64,000 nt of DNA, from positions 232,213-296,212 of the forward strand of contig NZ_VLNY01000007.1 in assembly GCF_008297975.1 (NCBI RefSeq), read 5' to 3'. This DNA is from Antrihabitans cavernicola (lineage in GTDB: Bacteria > Actinomycetota > Actinomycetes > Mycobacteriales > Mycobacteriaceae). Both the position numbers and the translations under genes were made by a program. Of this stretch, positions 28,474-38,403 are shown piece by piece. The notes beneath the pieces were generated by a model. The model was not told where the DNA came from. It saw only the letters and a program-made list of their open reading frames with translations, and ran no database searches. Numbering within the stretch: the stretch's first letter is position 1; each line of letters opens with the position of its first letter.

Positions 28474-29141
28474 CCACGACCGCCCGCCGCTACATCGGTC
28501 CACCGCTACTGCTCCCCGCAACCAGCTACGTCGCGTTGTTCGTCGCATCGCTCGCACTGGGCGGAGCGGTCGGCGCGTTCAGCACCCCGACCACCAGCGC
28601 AGCCGACGTGGTCGCGCACGCTCTCGATCATCCGGGCGCTGCGCAGTTCGTGTCGGTGATCCAGCTCGGCGCGGCCGTGGCATTGGGGGTCTTCACAGCA
28701 ACGACGACGAGCGCAGTTGCCGCCCGCGGCATCGACGTCGCGGGGCTTCAGATCGCCCGCCTCGGCGGCTACGGCGCGTCCATCCTGCTCGCGATGTCCG
28801 CGGTATGCGGATGGTGCACAGTCGAACTCGCACAGATCGGCGCAACGGATGCGGCCAAGGCAACAAGCCTGCTTGCCTTCGCGACTGGTGGTCCGGCACA
28901 CGTGGTGTTCCTCGGACTGCTGCTAGCAGGTATCAGTGTCCCCACGTTGATCGCCGGTCTGGTGCCGCGATGGATCAGCATTCTCGGTCTTGTTCTCGCC
29001 GGCGTGGCGGCGCTGTCGTCGCTGTCCTTCGCGATCAGCCCGCTTCAGTTCCTGCTACCGATCGTCCGCTTCCCGTCGATGATCTGGATACTCGCCATTG
29101 CGGCAACCCTGCTCTCCCACACCGACAACGAAAGCCGTTGA
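28470..29141 (+). CDS. Integral membrane protein, unknown function
   Basis: The 223-residue product has six predicted helices spread across its length, short loops and no charged catalytic motif. The overall layout, including the segment VPRWISILGLVLAG near residue 170, recalls DUF4386-type proteins, but I would not assign it firmly. GAAGGAG lies 9 bases before the ATG at 28470. It is coupled to the SHOCT protein and lies 5 bp before the LLM oxidoreductase, so the three may form one operon. Confidence 0.7.
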   Translation: MTTTARRYIGPPLLLPATSYVALFVASLALGGAVGAFSTPTTSAADVVAHALDHPGAAQFVSVIQLGAAVALGVFTATTTSAVAARGIDVAGLQIARLGGYGASILLAMSAVCGWCTVELAQIGATDAAKATSLLAFATGGPAHVVFLGLLLAGISVPTLIAGLVPRWISILGLVLAGVAALSSLSFAISPLQFLLPIVRFPSMIWILAIAATLLSHTDNESR

Positions 29142-29146
29142 ACGAC

Positions 29147-29941
29147 ATGACATTCTCGTTCGGATACATCGCAACACCGCAGAGCGGCGTCGGCTGGATC
29201 ACCGAGGTTCGACGCGCCGAAGAACTCGGCTACACGTCAGTCCTGTTGCCCGACACCCTGTTCACGACGTCGCCCATTCCCGCCCTCGCCGCGGCAGCGG
29301 CGGTAACCACGACCATCAAGTTGCGTCCCTGGGTGCTGGCGGCCCCGATGCGACATCCGGCGGCCACCGCCCGGGAATGCTCGGCGCTGCAACTGCTTTC
29401 GGGCGGCAGGTTCGAACTCGGCATCGGCGCAGGACGACCGGACGCGGCGAGCGAAGCAGACAAGCTCGGCATGCCGTGGGGTTCGGCAACGGTTCGTCGT
29501 GAGCAGGTTGCCGAAACCGTGAGGGTGGTAAGGGAATCCGTCGATCCCGCACCACCGGTGATCGTGGCCGCGTCGGGGCCGAAGGCACTGGCCGCAGCGG
29601 CAGGCTTCGCCGACCGGATCGGGTTGGCGGCGCAACCACAGGCAAGCGAGGCCGACCTGATGCCGATGATCGAGACCCTTCACGCGGTACGTGCGGTCCC
29701 GATCAGCTACCAGGTCGCGGGAGTCGGTGCGCAACTGCAGTTCTGGGTCGCCAAGAAGAGCGGCATGAGCGCCGACGACTTCCACGGGGCTGGCGCCGTC
29801 GCAGTACTCGACGCCGATCCGAGCAAGGCAGCCGACGAGATCCGAGAGCGCAAGGAGCGGTTAGGAATCGACGAATTGCTGGTCCCCGCCGACCTCGCCG
29901 AAGCATTCGCGCCAATTCTGGAGCGGCTACGCCGCAGGTGA
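29147..29941 (+). CDS. LLM-class (luciferase-like, probably F420-dependent) oxidoreductase
   Basis: The 264-residue protein has a shortened luciferase-like TIM barrel: N-terminal FGYIATPQSG, the barrel-strand motif RRAEELGYTSVLLPD, and the family-typical segment LQLLSGGRFELGIGAGRP. Actinobacterial members usually use coenzyme F420, but no residue here proves the cofactor. The ATG at 29147 was chosen; a TTG nine bases upstream is possible. The stop lies inside the left arm of a strong hairpin that ends the plus-strand unit. Confidence 0.87.
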   Translation: MTFSFGYIATPQSGVGWITEVRRAEELGYTSVLLPDTLFTTSPIPALAAAAAVTTTIKLRPWVLAAPMRHPAATARECSALQLLSGGRFELGIGAGRPDAASEADKLGMPWGSATVRREQVAETVRVVRESVDPAPPVIVAASGPKALAAAAGFADRIGLAAQPQASEADLMPMIETLHAVRAVPISYQVAGVGAQLQFWVAKKSGMSADDFHGAGAVAVLDADPSKAADEIRERKERLGIDELLVPADLAEAFAPILERLRRR

Positions 29942-29982
29942 GCGGTTAGTTGGCCCCTGGACCAACAAAACGCTCACCTGCG
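29933..29982. terminator. Nested bidirectional terminator between the LLM gene and clpC1
   Basis: A perfect 12-bp repeat, CGCAGGTGAGCG (29933-29944) and CGCTCACCTGCG (29971-29982), encloses a second hairpin, GTTGG (29949-29953) with CCAAC (29962-29966). It lies between two convergent genes and overlaps the LLM stop codon. The symmetry suits termination in both directions, although there is no long U-tract. Confidence 0.75.
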
Positions 29983-29992
29983 CGTCAGCGCA

Positions 29993-32551
29993 CTACTCGC
30001 CGATGGACTCGGAGGACGAGCCCGATTCGCTGGCTCCGGCAAGAACACCCTCGGGCGAATCCGGGACGTGTACTGGCTTCTGCTCACCGCGGAAGGTGAA
30101 CTTGGCGTCCTCGCCCTGTCCTTCGCCGTCCCAGTTGTCGACGTCGACGAACACGATCTGGCCGGGGGTCAGCTCGTTGAACAGGATCTTCTCCGACAGC
30201 TGATCCTCGATCTCGCGCTGGATGGTGCGACGTAGCGGTCGCGCACCCAGAACCGGATCGAATCCGCGCTTGGCCAGCAAGGACTTCGCCTTGTCGGTCA
30301 GCTCCATCACCATGTCCTTGGCGGCCAACTGGCGGCCGACGCGGGCGATCATCAGGTCCACCATCTGGACGATCTGATCGGTCGTCAGCTGGTGGAAGAC
30401 GACGATGTCGTCGATACGGTTCAGGAACTCCGGGCGGAAGTGCTTCTTCAGCTCGTCGTTGACCTTCATCTTCATGCGCTCGTAGTTCGAGCCTTCGACG
30501 TTCGACTGCGCGAAGCCCAAGCCGACCGCCTTGCTGATGTCCGAGGTGCCCAAGTTGGACGTGAAGATCAGCACGGTGTTCTTGAAGTCGACCGTACGAC
30601 CCTGACCGTCGGTGAGACGGCCGTCCTCCAGCACCTGCAGGAGCGTGTTGTAGATCTCCTGGTGTGCCTTCTCGATCTCGTCGAACAGCACGACGCTGAA
30701 CGGCTTGCGACGCACCTTCTCGGTGAGCTGGCCGCCCTCTTCGTAGCCGACGTATCCGGGAGGAGCACCGAAGAGCCGCGACGCGGTGAAGCGGTCGTGG
30801 AACTCGCCCATGTCGATCTGGATCAACGCGTCGTCGTCGCCGAACAGGAAGTTCGCCAGCGCCTTGGACAGCTCGGTCTTACCGACACCGGACGGGCCTG
30901 CGAAGATGAACGAGCCGGACGGGCGCTTCGGATCTTTCAGGCCTGCACGGGTCCGGCGGATCGCCTTCGCGACAGCCTTGACCGCCTCTTCCTGGCCGAT
31001 GATCCGCTTGTGCAGCTCGTCTTCCATGCGGAGCAGACGGGTGGTCTCCTCCTCTGTGAGCTTGAAGACGGGGATACCGGTCCAGTTGGCGAGCACTTCG
31101 GCGATCTGCTCGTCGTCCACCTCGGCGATGACGTCGAGATCACCGGAACGCCACTGCTTTTCGCGCTCGGCACGCTGGGCGACAAGGGTTTTCTCCTTGT
31201 CCCGCAGGTTGGCTGCCTTCTCGAAGTCCTGCGCGTCGATCGCAGATTCCTTCTCACGGCGGGCGTCGGCGATCTTGTCGTCGAATTCGCGCAGGTCCGG
31301 CGGTGCGGTCATCCGGCGGATGCGCATCCGGGCGCCTGCCTCGTCGATCAGGTCGATCGCCTTGTCCGGCAGGAACCGGTCGTTGATGTAGCGGTCGGCC
31401 AGGGTGGCCGCGGCCACGAGTGCGCTGTCGGTGATCGACACCCGGTGGTGCGCCTCGTACCGGTCGCGCAGACCCTTGAGGATGTCGATGGTGTGCTCGA
31501 CGGTGGGCTCGCCGACCTGCACCGGCTGGAAGCGACGCTCGAGTGCGGCGTCCTTCTCGATGTACTTGCGGTACTCGTCGAGGGTGGTGGCACCGATGGT
31601 CTGCAGCTCACCGCGCGCCAACTTCGGCTTCAAGATCGAGGCCGCGTCGATGGCACCTTCGGCAGCACCCGCGCCGACGAGCGTGTGCAGCTCGTCGATG
31701 AACAGGATGATGTCGCCGCGGGTGTTGATCTCCTTGAGCACCTTCTTCAGTCGCTCCTCGAAGTCACCGCGGTAGCGGCTGCCAGCGACCAGCGAACCGA
31801 GGTCGAGGGTGTAGAGCTGCTTGTCCTTGAGGGTCTCCGGCACTTCGCCGTTGACGATCGCTTGGGCAAGGCCTTCCACGACGGCGGTCTTACCGACGCC
31901 GGGCTCACCGATCAACACAGGGTTGTTCTTGGTGCGACGCGACAGCACCTGCATCACGCGCTCGATTTCCTTGGCACGACCGATGACCGGGTCCAGCTTG
32001 CCTTCGAGTGCTGCCTGGGTGAGGTTACGACCGAACTGGTCGAGCACCAACGACGTCGACGGGGTGCCCGCCTCGCCGCCGCGGCCGCTACCGGATTCGG
32101 ACGGCTCCTTGCCCTGGTAGCCGGACAGCAGCTGGATGACCTGCTGGCGGACCCGGTTCAGGTCGGCGCCGAGCTTCACCAGCACCTGGGCTGCGACGCC
32201 CTCGCCCTCACGGATCAGGCCGAGCAGGATGTGCTCGGTACCGATGTAGTTGTGGCCGAGCTGCAGCGCCTCGCGCAGGCTCAGCTCCAGCACCTTCTTG
32301 GCGCGCGGAGTGAAGGGGATGTGTCCGGACGGGGCCTGCTGGCCCTGGCCGATGATCTCCTCGACCTGGCTGCGCACGCCTTCGAGGGAGATCCCCAACG
32401 ACTCCAGCGACTTCGCCGCAACGCCCTCGCCCTCGTGAATGAGGCCGAGAAGGATGTGCTCGGTGCCGATGTAGTTGTGGTTGAGCATCCGGGCCTCTTC
32501 TTGGGCCAGGACTACGACGCGCCTCGCGCGGTCAGTAAACCTCTCGAACAT
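29993..32551 (-). CDS. clpC1: ClpC1, AAA+ unfoldase of the Clp protease
   Basis: ClpC1 unfolds substrates and feeds them to ClpP1P2. Two Clp_N repeats (residues ~1-145) include the twin segments [15 protein letters not shown] and [16 protein letters not shown]1 has Walker [10 protein letters not shown] and Walker [11 protein letters not shown], a UVR/middle domain lies around 420-455, and D2 has Walker [11 protein letters not shown] and [11 protein letters not shown]. Length is 852 residues, like M. tuberculosis ClpC1 (Rv3596c), the target of cyclomarin and ecumicin. The ATG is preceded by GAGGGAGAGCG. A ClgR-like site lies about 260 bp upstream. The gene is essential in mycobacteria. Confidence 0.98.
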   Translation of the reverse strand: MFERFTDRARRVVVLAQEEARMLNHNYIGTEHILLGLIHEGEGVAAKSLESLGISLEGVRSQVEEIIGQGQQAPSGHIPFTPRAKKVLELSLREALQLGHNYIGTEHILLGLIREGEGVAAQVLVKLGADLNRVRQQVIQLLSGYQGKEPSESGSGRGGEAGTPSTSLVLDQFGRNLTQAALEGKLDPVIGRAKEIERVMQVLSRRTKNNPVLIGEPGVGKTAVVEGLAQAIVNGEVPETLKDKQLYTLDLGSLVAGSRYRGDFEERLKKVLKEINTRGDIILFIDELHTLVGAGAAEGAIDAASILKPKLARGELQTIGATTLDEYRKYIEKDAALERRFQPVQVGEPTVEHTIDILKGLRDRYEAHHRVSITDSALVAAATLADRYINDRFLPDKAIDLIDEAGARMRIRRMTAPPDLREFDDKIADARREKESAIDAQDFEKAANLRDKEKTLVAQRAEREKQWRSGDLDVIAEVDDEQIAEVLANWTGIPVFKLTEEETTRLLRMEDELHKRIIGQEEAVKAVAKAIRRTRAGLKDPKRPSGSFIFAGPSGVGKTELSKALANFLFGDDDALIQIDMGEFHDRFTASRLFGAPPGYVGYEEGGQLTEKVRRKPFSVVLFDEIEKAHQEIYNTLLQVLEDGRLTDGQGRTVDFKNTVLIFTSNLGTSDISKAVGLGFAQSNVEGSNYERMKMKVNDELKKHFRPEFLNRIDDIVVFHQLTTDQIVQMVDLMIARVGRQLAAKDMVMELTDKAKSLLAKRGFDPVLGARPLRRTIQREIEDQLSEKILFNELTPGQIVFVDVDNWDGEGQGEDAKFTFRGEQKPVHVPDSPEGVLAGASESGSSSESIGE

Positions 32552-32805
32552 CGCTCTCCCTCACTTCTGGTGACGTTTCCGAGCTCGGGTCCGATGACTC
32601 CGACTCGTCTTCGCCGCCTGTTTTGCTCTGCTCTCGTCAAGCCCGGCACTGCACCGATCGTCGCGGAACCGGTCAAGGTTCCAGTTACCCACCACTACTC
32701 TAGTTGGCGAGGAATCGGCATGCTGCGCGTCCACCCGTTTGGTAGACCGTCCGTGCTTGCTCAGTTGAATAACGCACCGGCGTCACCTTTCGTTTCCCTG
32801 TCCGT

Positions 32806-32823
32806 GTACGCCGACAGCGAAAT
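32806..32823 (-). promoter_or_regulatory. ClgR-like operator upstream of clpC1
   Basis: On the minus strand the site reads ATTTCGCTGTCGGCGTAC. It fits the corynebacterial ClgR consensus WNNWCGCYNANRGCGWWS, as I recall it, at every defined position but one. ClgR activates clpC and clpP genes in Corynebacterium and Mycobacterium. The rest of the 281-bp region between clpC1 and the phospholipase gene shows no open frame. Confidence 0.5.
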
Positions 32824-32832
32824 GTCGCATTG

Positions 32833-34308
32833 CTAGCCGAAACGGTTCCAGACCCGCCTGATCAGGTCGGGAAAACGCACCGCGGCGGTCTCGGGGTCCA
32901 TCAATTCGTTCTCGGCGAGAGCGCTGTCCTCGCCTTCGACCGTCTCTCGATCGAACGGCACCAACGTTCGGCCCGCGCCGGGCTCGGTCCGCAGCGACTC
33001 GATCGCGCCCTGCACCGATCCGTCGGCCTTCGCGATCGCAGCCCTGACAGCCTCGACGGTGGTGTCGAGGTGTTCGGCGATCAAGTCGTCACGGAAACGG
33101 AGGACGGTGTCGGTGATTCGCTGCGCGTCGTCGCCGACGGCCTCGAGCGCGAGATCGCATTCGGTGTCGAACCCCATCGAGCGGTTGTTGAGGTTGGCCG
33201 AGCCAACCCGCAGCATCCGATCGTCGAGCACCAAAACCTTCGCGTGGACGTAGATCGGCTCGCCCGCCGCCGTCACCGGGTAATAGACGGAAAGCCGATC
33301 GTTTCGGTCGGCTTTCCACAACAGGCGCAGCAGCCGGTGCCTGGCGCCGTCCATCGTCTTCTGCTCCAGCCAGCCGGTCGCGTTGCGAGCGATCACCAGC
33401 ACGATCTCGGGACAGTTCGGCTGCGCCAACCGGCTCGCGACGGCTTCGGCGATGGTGCGCGACGCCAGATATTGGTTCTCGATGTACAGCGTGGTTTCCG
33501 CAGCCGCGACGGCCGCGAGGAACAGCGCCTCCACCTCACGGATTTCGGTGCGATCCTCCAGCTCGGGCAGTGTGCGGGTTATCGCGACGTCGACGTCGCG
33601 GATGGTCGGCTCCAACGACTGTGGCCAGTCGGTCGAATAGTCCGCGGCATCCTCGATCGGTGCGAGCTCCTCCCCGGATGCGGTGTGCCACCGCTCGCGT
33701 GCGAGGTCACCCAACGCGCGGGCGGCGGCACCGTCGACGGCGATTGTTGCGTCGTGCCACGGATCGTGCTGCTCCCCGTTGGGGTTGGTGCGACGTGTGT
33801 CGTCGTCGAGATGTGCTCGCGAGTCCCACCGGTTCACCGTCATGTCGATACCGCCGCAGAATGCGATCGCATCGTCGATCACCACGATCTTCTGGTGATG
33901 CGCAGCGCCGGGTGGGTGCACGCTGTCGGCCTGCAGGTGCAGTCGCTTACCGGTGATCCAATTGAGCAGGAACACCGGCGGCATCCCACGCGGAATGGCA
34001 TCGCTGAGCGTCCCAAGATCCCATTTCAGCAGGTAGATCTCCAGCTCAGGGCGTTCGTGCGTGAGCCAGCGCAGAAACCTGCCGACCTGGTTGGGGCCGG
34101 GTAGCGTCCGCTTGTGCGGCTCCAGGTCGATGCGGGTGTCGAAGTCCCAACCGATCAGCATGATGCGCTTGCGCGCCTGCAGCATCGACGCCTTCGCCGC
34201 GCGAAAGTAGTCCTCGGCATCGATCAGGATCGTGAGTCGGTCGGCGCGTTCGATCCGCCAGCAGGTGTCACCCGGAATCAGTACCGCGCCATTGCCGTTG
34301 CCAGACAT
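32833..34308 (-). CDS. Phospholipase D-family protein
   Basis: The 491-residue protein has the two HKD active-site motifs of the PLD superfamily: HHQKIVVID near residue 140, and HAKVLVLD followed by VGSANLNNRS near 365. Members cleave or transfer phosphodiester bonds of phospholipids or make cardiolipin-type lipids. There is no signal peptide. A Glu-rich tail follows the second domain. The ATG at 34306-34308 is chosen because upstream sequence overlaps the lipase gene. It lies 28 bp downstream of a secreted lipase gene, suggesting a shared lipid-related unit. Confidence 0.9.
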   Translation of the reverse strand: MSGNGNGAVLIPGDTCWRIERADRLTILIDAEDYFRAAKASMLQARKRIMLIGWDFDTRIDLEPHKRTLPGPNQVGRFLRWLTHERPELEIYLLKWDLGTLSDAIPRGMPPVFLLNWITGKRLHLQADSVHPPGAAHHQKIVVIDDAIAFCGGIDMTVNRWDSRAHLDDDTRRTNPNGEQHDPWHDATIAVDGAAARALGDLARERWHTASGEELAPIEDAADYSTDWPQSLEPTIRDVDVAITRTLPELEDRTEIREVEALFLAAVAAAETTLYIENQYLASRTIAEAVASRLAQPNCPEIVLVIARNATGWLEQKTMDGARHRLLRLLWKADRNDRLSVYYPVTAAGEPIYVHAKVLVLDDRMLRVGSANLNNRSMGFDTECDLALEAVGDDAQRITDTVLRFRDDLIAEHLDTTVEAVRAAIAKADGSVQGAIESLRTEPGAGRTLVPFDRETVEGEDSALAENELMDPETAAVRFPDLIRRVWNRFG

Positions 34309-34336
34309 GGCGATGATTGTGTCAGGGCCCGCCGGG

Positions 34337-35278
34337 TCACCCGGTGTAGGGAAGGACGAACTTGCACGGCACCGGGTGCGGATGTGCCGGATCGAGCGCG
34401 TCGAGCACGAACATCGCGGCGCGTTCATCGGCCGCCGTACCGACGTGATTGGCGAAGTCCAGCCGACACGTGTCCTGCAGGACGATGTTGGTTACGTTGG
34501 GTCCCGGGACGACTCCGTTGGTGTACGGCACCACTACGTCGTCACCCGTGGTCGCGATGTTCGTGTACGTGATGCCCGGCAGGTAGACACCGTCGGCTTC
34601 GAGCGATGTCAAGAACGGCGAACCCTGCACCAGTTGCTTGCACGCAGCGCATTCCGCATAGATCGTTGCGTCGAGGACGGGGGTGGCTCCGATCGCATCG
34701 CCGAAGGCCGACAATTGTTGTGCGTAAGCGATATCGGTACCTCGCCAGATCGGTGAGAGGGACACATATTTGTCGATCTTGTCCGCACCCCCCAGCCGCT
34801 TCGCATAATAGGTCGGCACGATCGTGCCCTGCGAGTGGCCGACGACATCGATTTTCGAGGCACCGGTCGCCTTCAAAACCCGGTCGGCGAATGCCGCGAA
34901 CTCCACCGCGCTGTCCGCCATCGATCGCATTCCGCCGATCGTCGACAACTCTCCAGGCGCGTCCTTGTGCGCGCCGTACGTCAGGGCGTAGACGCAGTAA
35001 CCCTCGTTCTTCAGCAGCGGACCGTAGACGCCCCAGTTCGATTGCGCATTGGTACCGGTGCCGTGCACCAGCACGACGGGTCTCGGATGCGCAGCACTCG
35101 GCCGGCAGTTCCAATCGTTGGTTCCCGGCGGAAATCCACCTGGGTGGATCAGCGCATCCGAGATTCCCGTCGTCAAGTCGAAGTTGACCGGCAGCGGCGC
35201 GTCCTGCGCACTCGCCGTACCCGCTGTCGTAAGCGCAATCGCACACGCGATCGCGAGTGCACCGATCATCCGACGCAT
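34337..35278 (-). CDS. Secreted triacylglycerol lipase/esterase
   Basis: A cleavable signal peptide (MRRMIGALAIACAIALTTAG, then TASA) starts the 313-residue protein. The oxyanion motif VVLVHGTGTN is near residue 68, the nucleophile elbow VGHSQGT near 145, the acid probably in TTGDDVVVPY, and the catalytic His in FANHVGT. This is the Lipase_2/EstA-type layout common in secreted actinobacterial lipases. Four or more cysteines suggest disulphides outside the cell. It lies between an unknown secreted protein gene (28 bp upstream) and the phospholipase gene (28 bp downstream). Confidence 0.9.
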   Translation of the reverse strand: MRRMIGALAIACAIALTTAGTASAQDAPLPVNFDLTTGISDALIHPGGFPPGTNDWNCRPSAAHPRPVVLVHGTGTNAQSNWGVYGPLLKNEGYCVYALTYGAHKDAPGELSTIGGMRSMADSAVEFAAFADRVLKATGASKIDVVGHSQGTIVPTYYAKRLGGADKIDKYVSLSPIWRGTDIAYAQQLSAFGDAIGATPVLDATIYAECAACKQLVQGSPFLTSLEADGVYLPGITYTNIATTGDDVVVPYTNGVVPGPNVTNIVLQDTCRLDFANHVGTAADERAAMFVLDALDPAHPHPVPCKFVLPYTG

Positions 35279-35306
35279 CCGGCAACTCCTCTATCGGATC
35301 AGACGA

Positions 35307-36773
35307 TTACTTGGACTGCGGCAGCAACGCTGTGATGCCATCGGTGAGGCGTGGCGCGGCTGTCGCGCAGCGATCCTTCTCGAATTCTGCTCTGGTGCAG
35401 TACTTCGCGATCGGAAAATACTCACCCATGTGATTCTTGATGTCGCGCTGCTGGAGCTGTCCCGGGACGATGTCGATCGGGAGATTGGTATCTCCGATCT
35501 TGACGGGCGGCATGAAGTAGGGCGACTGCGGGAAGGTCTGCCGATTCGGATCGAGCTGACGCATCACGGACAGTCCCACGTTGCCCGCCATCGGGATCCA
35601 GTCCTTGTACGGCTGGCCGTCGATCACCGGACGCTCGTCGTCGGTGGAGATCACCAGCGTGGCCCAGCCATCCTTGTCCAGCGTGAACTGGCTGTCGTGG
35701 CGGCAGGCGATGGTGTAGTTGAGGGGCGTCAGGAACTGAGTCGAGCACCAATCCCAATACTGGGTCTGCTCGTTGCCGGTCGCCGGTTTGCCTTCGTCGA
35801 TTCGGGGGAAGGTGGGTGCCTTGAATCTGACGACCAGCAGCGGTCCGACGAGCTTGTTGGGAGCCAATCCGACGTACGGGGTGCGCGAGTTGAACCACAG
35901 CCCCTCCGGCGCTCCGTAACCGTTCGGCGACGGACGCAGGACGTTGATCGCCGGCGGGCTCGTCGGATCGACGCTGTACTGCAGGTAGCGCTGGGCAAAC
36001 GGCACGATCTGCGGGGCGATCACGGTGTCGTTGATCGATTCGAGCCCGGTAACGATCTGCGGCCACGGGGCGTACGCCTGGTGCGCCTGCTCGAGGGACG
36101 CGCAGGCCTGGCCGGAATCGGCGAAGGGGCTGGTGGCCGGATCGTCGACGACCCAACTCATGTGCGGACGTCCGGCACCGCCGAGCGAGTCCACATCGCC
36201 CGGCGCCGCGTACACGCGGTAGAGCACCGACTGGATGCCGGAGTGCAGGTACTTTCCGTACGTCGGATCGTTCTTCCAGGCACCGTAGAAAAGGTTGTGC
36301 GCGTTCTTGATTCGCTGGTCGGGGGGCGCGTTGTAGAGGTCGACCTTGTAATGGTTGCCCGGCTTGTAGGGCGCAGCACCGGGTGCGAACGGGTTGCTGG
36401 AACCCGCGTCGGCGTCGATGGTCTGGCCGGAGATGGAGTCCTGGCTGCCGACGAGCCGGTCGTAGCTTTCGTACTCCATCCAGCGAGCCTTCGGATAATC
36501 GCCGCTGAAGCGCCAGTGGCCACCGGGAAGGTCGGTGAACATCATGACGCCGGAATATGCGCCGAACCGATCGTTGAATCCGAAGCCGCTCTGCCTACCG
36601 TCCGTGTGGATCGGCCACGCACAGTTGCTGACGTCGATCTCGGCGCCCTTCGCTGGACCGCCGGGTGCCGCACTCGCGGTGCCGATACCCGACAGCGCAA
36701 GCAACAGAGTGAGTAGCAATATGACGTAGCCGCGGTCGCGAAAGCTTCTACGGAAAGAGCTGGATCGGAGCAC
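35307..36773 (-). CDS. Secreted protein of unknown function
   Basis: I do not recognise a family. The GTG at 36771-36773, with AGGA seven bases upstream, gives 488 residues starting LRSSSFRRSFRDRGYVILLL. This is a basic n-region and hydrophobic core ending in GTASAA, a good Sec signal with cleavage near residue 36. The mature protein is Trp/Tyr/Pro-rich with about five cysteines and segments such as DLPGGHWRFSGDYPKARWME, the look of a large extracellular beta-rich domain. No hydrolase motif is visible. It is first in a probable three-gene unit with a secreted lipase and a phospholipase. Confidence 0.75.
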   Translation of the reverse strand: MLRSSSFRRSFRDRGYVILLLTLLLALSGIGTASAAPGGPAKGAEIDVSNCAWPIHTDGRQSGFGFNDRFGAYSGVMMFTDLPGGHWRFSGDYPKARWMEYESYDRLVGSQDSISGQTIDADAGSSNPFAPGAAPYKPGNHYKVDLYNAPPDQRIKNAHNLFYGAWKNDPTYGKYLHSGIQSVLYRVYAAPGDVDSLGGAGRPHMSWVVDDPATSPFADSGQACASLEQAHQAYAPWPQIVTGLESINDTVIAPQIVPFAQRYLQYSVDPTSPPAINVLRPSPNGYGAPEGLWFNSRTPYVGLAPNKLVGPLLVVRFKAPTFPRIDEGKPATGNEQTQYWDWCSTQFLTPLNYTIACRHDSQFTLDKDGWATLVISTDDERPVIDGQPYKDWIPMAGNVGLSVMRQLDPNRQTFPQSPYFMPPVKIGDTNLPIDIVPGQLQQRDIKNHMGEYFPIAKYCTRAEFEKDRCATAAPRLTDGITALLPQSK

Positions 36774-36846
36774 GAAGGGTCCTGACGTCGATGTCGCTCG
36801 GATGTGGTGAAGATCATAAGCAGCGACATCTTTCCTGCGCAACCAT

Positions 36847-36860
36847 CGTTGTAAACAACG
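36847..36860. promoter_or_regulatory. Palindrome upstream of the secreted-protein operon
   Basis: CGTTGTAAACAACG is a perfect 14-bp palindrome flanked by AACC on the left and GGTT on the right. It lies 74 bp before the GTG of the secreted-protein gene and 20 bp after the stop of the upstream hydrolase. It looks like a repressor operator; the regulator is not identified. Confidence 0.5.
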
Positions 36861-36879
36861 GTTACATCGGAATTACGGG

Positions 36880-37827
36880 TCAGGCGACCAGGACCAGCTC
36901 GTCGACGATCGACGGCGTACCCGCAGCGCGATCCAACAGGCGGGTAACGGCTTCGGCAACCTCGGCGGGCTGCTCCATGATCACCGAATGGCCCGCACCG
37001 TCGATCATCACGAAATCGGCGTATTCGATGCCCGCGGCCATCGCGACCGAGTGACTCGGCGGCGTCATCAGGTCGGCCGAACCGCACAGCACCAGCGTCG
37101 GGATCGCCGACAGCGACGACAGCACGGCGGAACGATCGTAGGTCATGAACGAGCTCAGGAACGACGCCATCGTCACGATCGGCGTCTCGTTGTGCATGGC
37201 GTATGCCAGCGTCAGGACGCGTGGGCTGACGGTGCGGTCACCGAATTCGGCGGCGCGAACCACGGGAGCGAACACCTTGCAGGCCAATCTCTTCGCGCTC
37301 TGCATCAGCTCGGGCGCGCGGCGCACGCCTGCCTGGAACATCGAGACGGCCGGGTTCCGCAGGAAGCGACCGAAGCCGGCCTCCGCCAAACCGCTGGCAG
37401 CGGTGGCGATCAGACCGAAGCCGACGATCCGGGTGCCGATCTCGTGGGGGTAGAGGGCCGCGTAGGTCAGGGCCGTCATTCCGCCCATCGAATGGCCGAT
37501 CAGGACGATCGGACCCGCGACCTCGTCGAGCACGTCGTGCAGGTCGTTGGCGAGCTGCTCGATCGTGTAGGTGGCGGCGGCCGCGACAGCCGAATCGCCG
37601 TGTCCACGGTGGTCGAAGCAGAGGATCCGAGCACCGGCGTAGCGGCTGATCAGCTCGTCGCGGACGAAGCTCCACGATTCGCTGCGCAGGCAATGTCCGT
37701 GCAGGAACACCACGGTGAGCGCGCCTGCCGGGTTGCCGTACTCGCTGACGGCGAGGGCGATGCCGTCAGTTGTACGTACCGTCCGCTGCGCGGCGGTGGT
37801 ATCGGCGGTGGTCTGCGTGGTGAACAT
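36880..37827 (-). CDS. Alpha/beta-hydrolase
   Basis: The 315-residue protein has the oxyanion motif VVFLHGHCLRSESW, the nucleophile elbow LIGHSMGGMTAL near residue 110, the acid in LCGSADLMTPP and the catalytic His in DGAGHSVIME. No signal peptide is seen. Haloperoxidase-like and lipolytic esterases both show this pattern, so the substrate is open. The ATG at 37825-37827 follows an 84-bp gap after the DUF1772 gene, so it may have its own promoter or belong to the AraC-controlled unit. Confidence 0.88.
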   Translation of the reverse strand: MFTTQTTADTTAAQRTVRTTDGIALAVSEYGNPAGALTVVFLHGHCLRSESWSFVRDELISRYAGARILCFDHRGHGDSAVAAAATYTIEQLANDLHDVLDEVAGPIVLIGHSMGGMTALTYAALYPHEIGTRIVGFGLIATAASGLAEAGFGRFLRNPAVSMFQAGVRRAPELMQSAKRLACKVFAPVVRAAEFGDRTVSPRVLTLAYAMHNETPIVTMASFLSSFMTYDRSAVLSSLSAIPTLVLCGSADLMTPPSHSVAMAAGIEYADFVMIDGAGHSVIMEQPAEVAEAVTRLLDRAAGTPSIVDELVLVA

Positions 37828-37911
37828 GTCATTACTCTGCGCTGCTGGAGAGCCGGAAATAAGGTGCCCGAGTGGTGGTGCGAGTGCACCCGGGGGTGCA
37901 CGTTCTGCCAC

Positions 37912-38403
37912 CTAGGTCGCGGTGTTGCCACTGACGACAAGGGCCCAGCAGAGCAGGCCGAAGGAGCCGGTGTGCAGGACCGCCCGAATCAGATTCCACC
38001 GCACCCAGTCCGACTCGAAGTGCGATCGCACGGCCGCAAGGTCGGAGATGCGGGCGGGATCGCCGGCTGCGGCCAACTGATCGTTGAGTGGGATGTTGAA
38101 GGCGAACGTCACGATCAACGCCACGATGTAGAGCACCAATCCGGCAATGATCCATTTCAGCGCACCCGATCCGCGATTGAAGAACGCCGCAGCCCCGACG
38201 ATCACCACGGTGCCCATGAAGCAGAACATGAAGGCGGGGTTGATGATTGCCACGTTGATCTTCTGCATGACATCGACGAACGTCCGGTCGTCGACCTTGC
38301 CGAGACCCAGCATGACCGAGCAGGAATAGGCGTAGAAGAGACCGGCCATCAGCCCCATCGTGACCGTCCCGCCGATAAGCGTTACGTTCTTCAGCGCGCT
38401 CAT
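37912..38403 (-). CDS. DUF1772-family membrane protein
   Basis: The 163-residue protein has four hydrophobic helices (about 7-27, 53-75, 83-105 and 140-158) and the family-typical ends GLFYAYSCSVM and WVRWNLIRAVLH. DUF1772 includes anthrone-oxygenase-like proteins, but most members are uncharacterised. Its ATG overlaps the NmrA-like stop (ATGA), so the two are coupled. Confidence 0.85.
   Translation of the reverse strand: MSALKNVTLIGGTVTMGLMAGLFYAYSCSVMLGLGKVDDRTFVDVMQKINVAIINPAFMFCFMGTVVIVGAAAFFNRGSGALKWIIAGLVLYIVALIVTFAFNIPLNDQLAAAGDPARISDLAAVRSHFESDWVRWNLIRAVLHTGSFGLLCWALVVSGNTAT

Noticed and set aside
30392..32836. Long plus-strand open frame antisense to clpC1
   Set aside because: The product is low-complexity and mirrors clpC1 codons; clpC1 itself is complete on the other strand.
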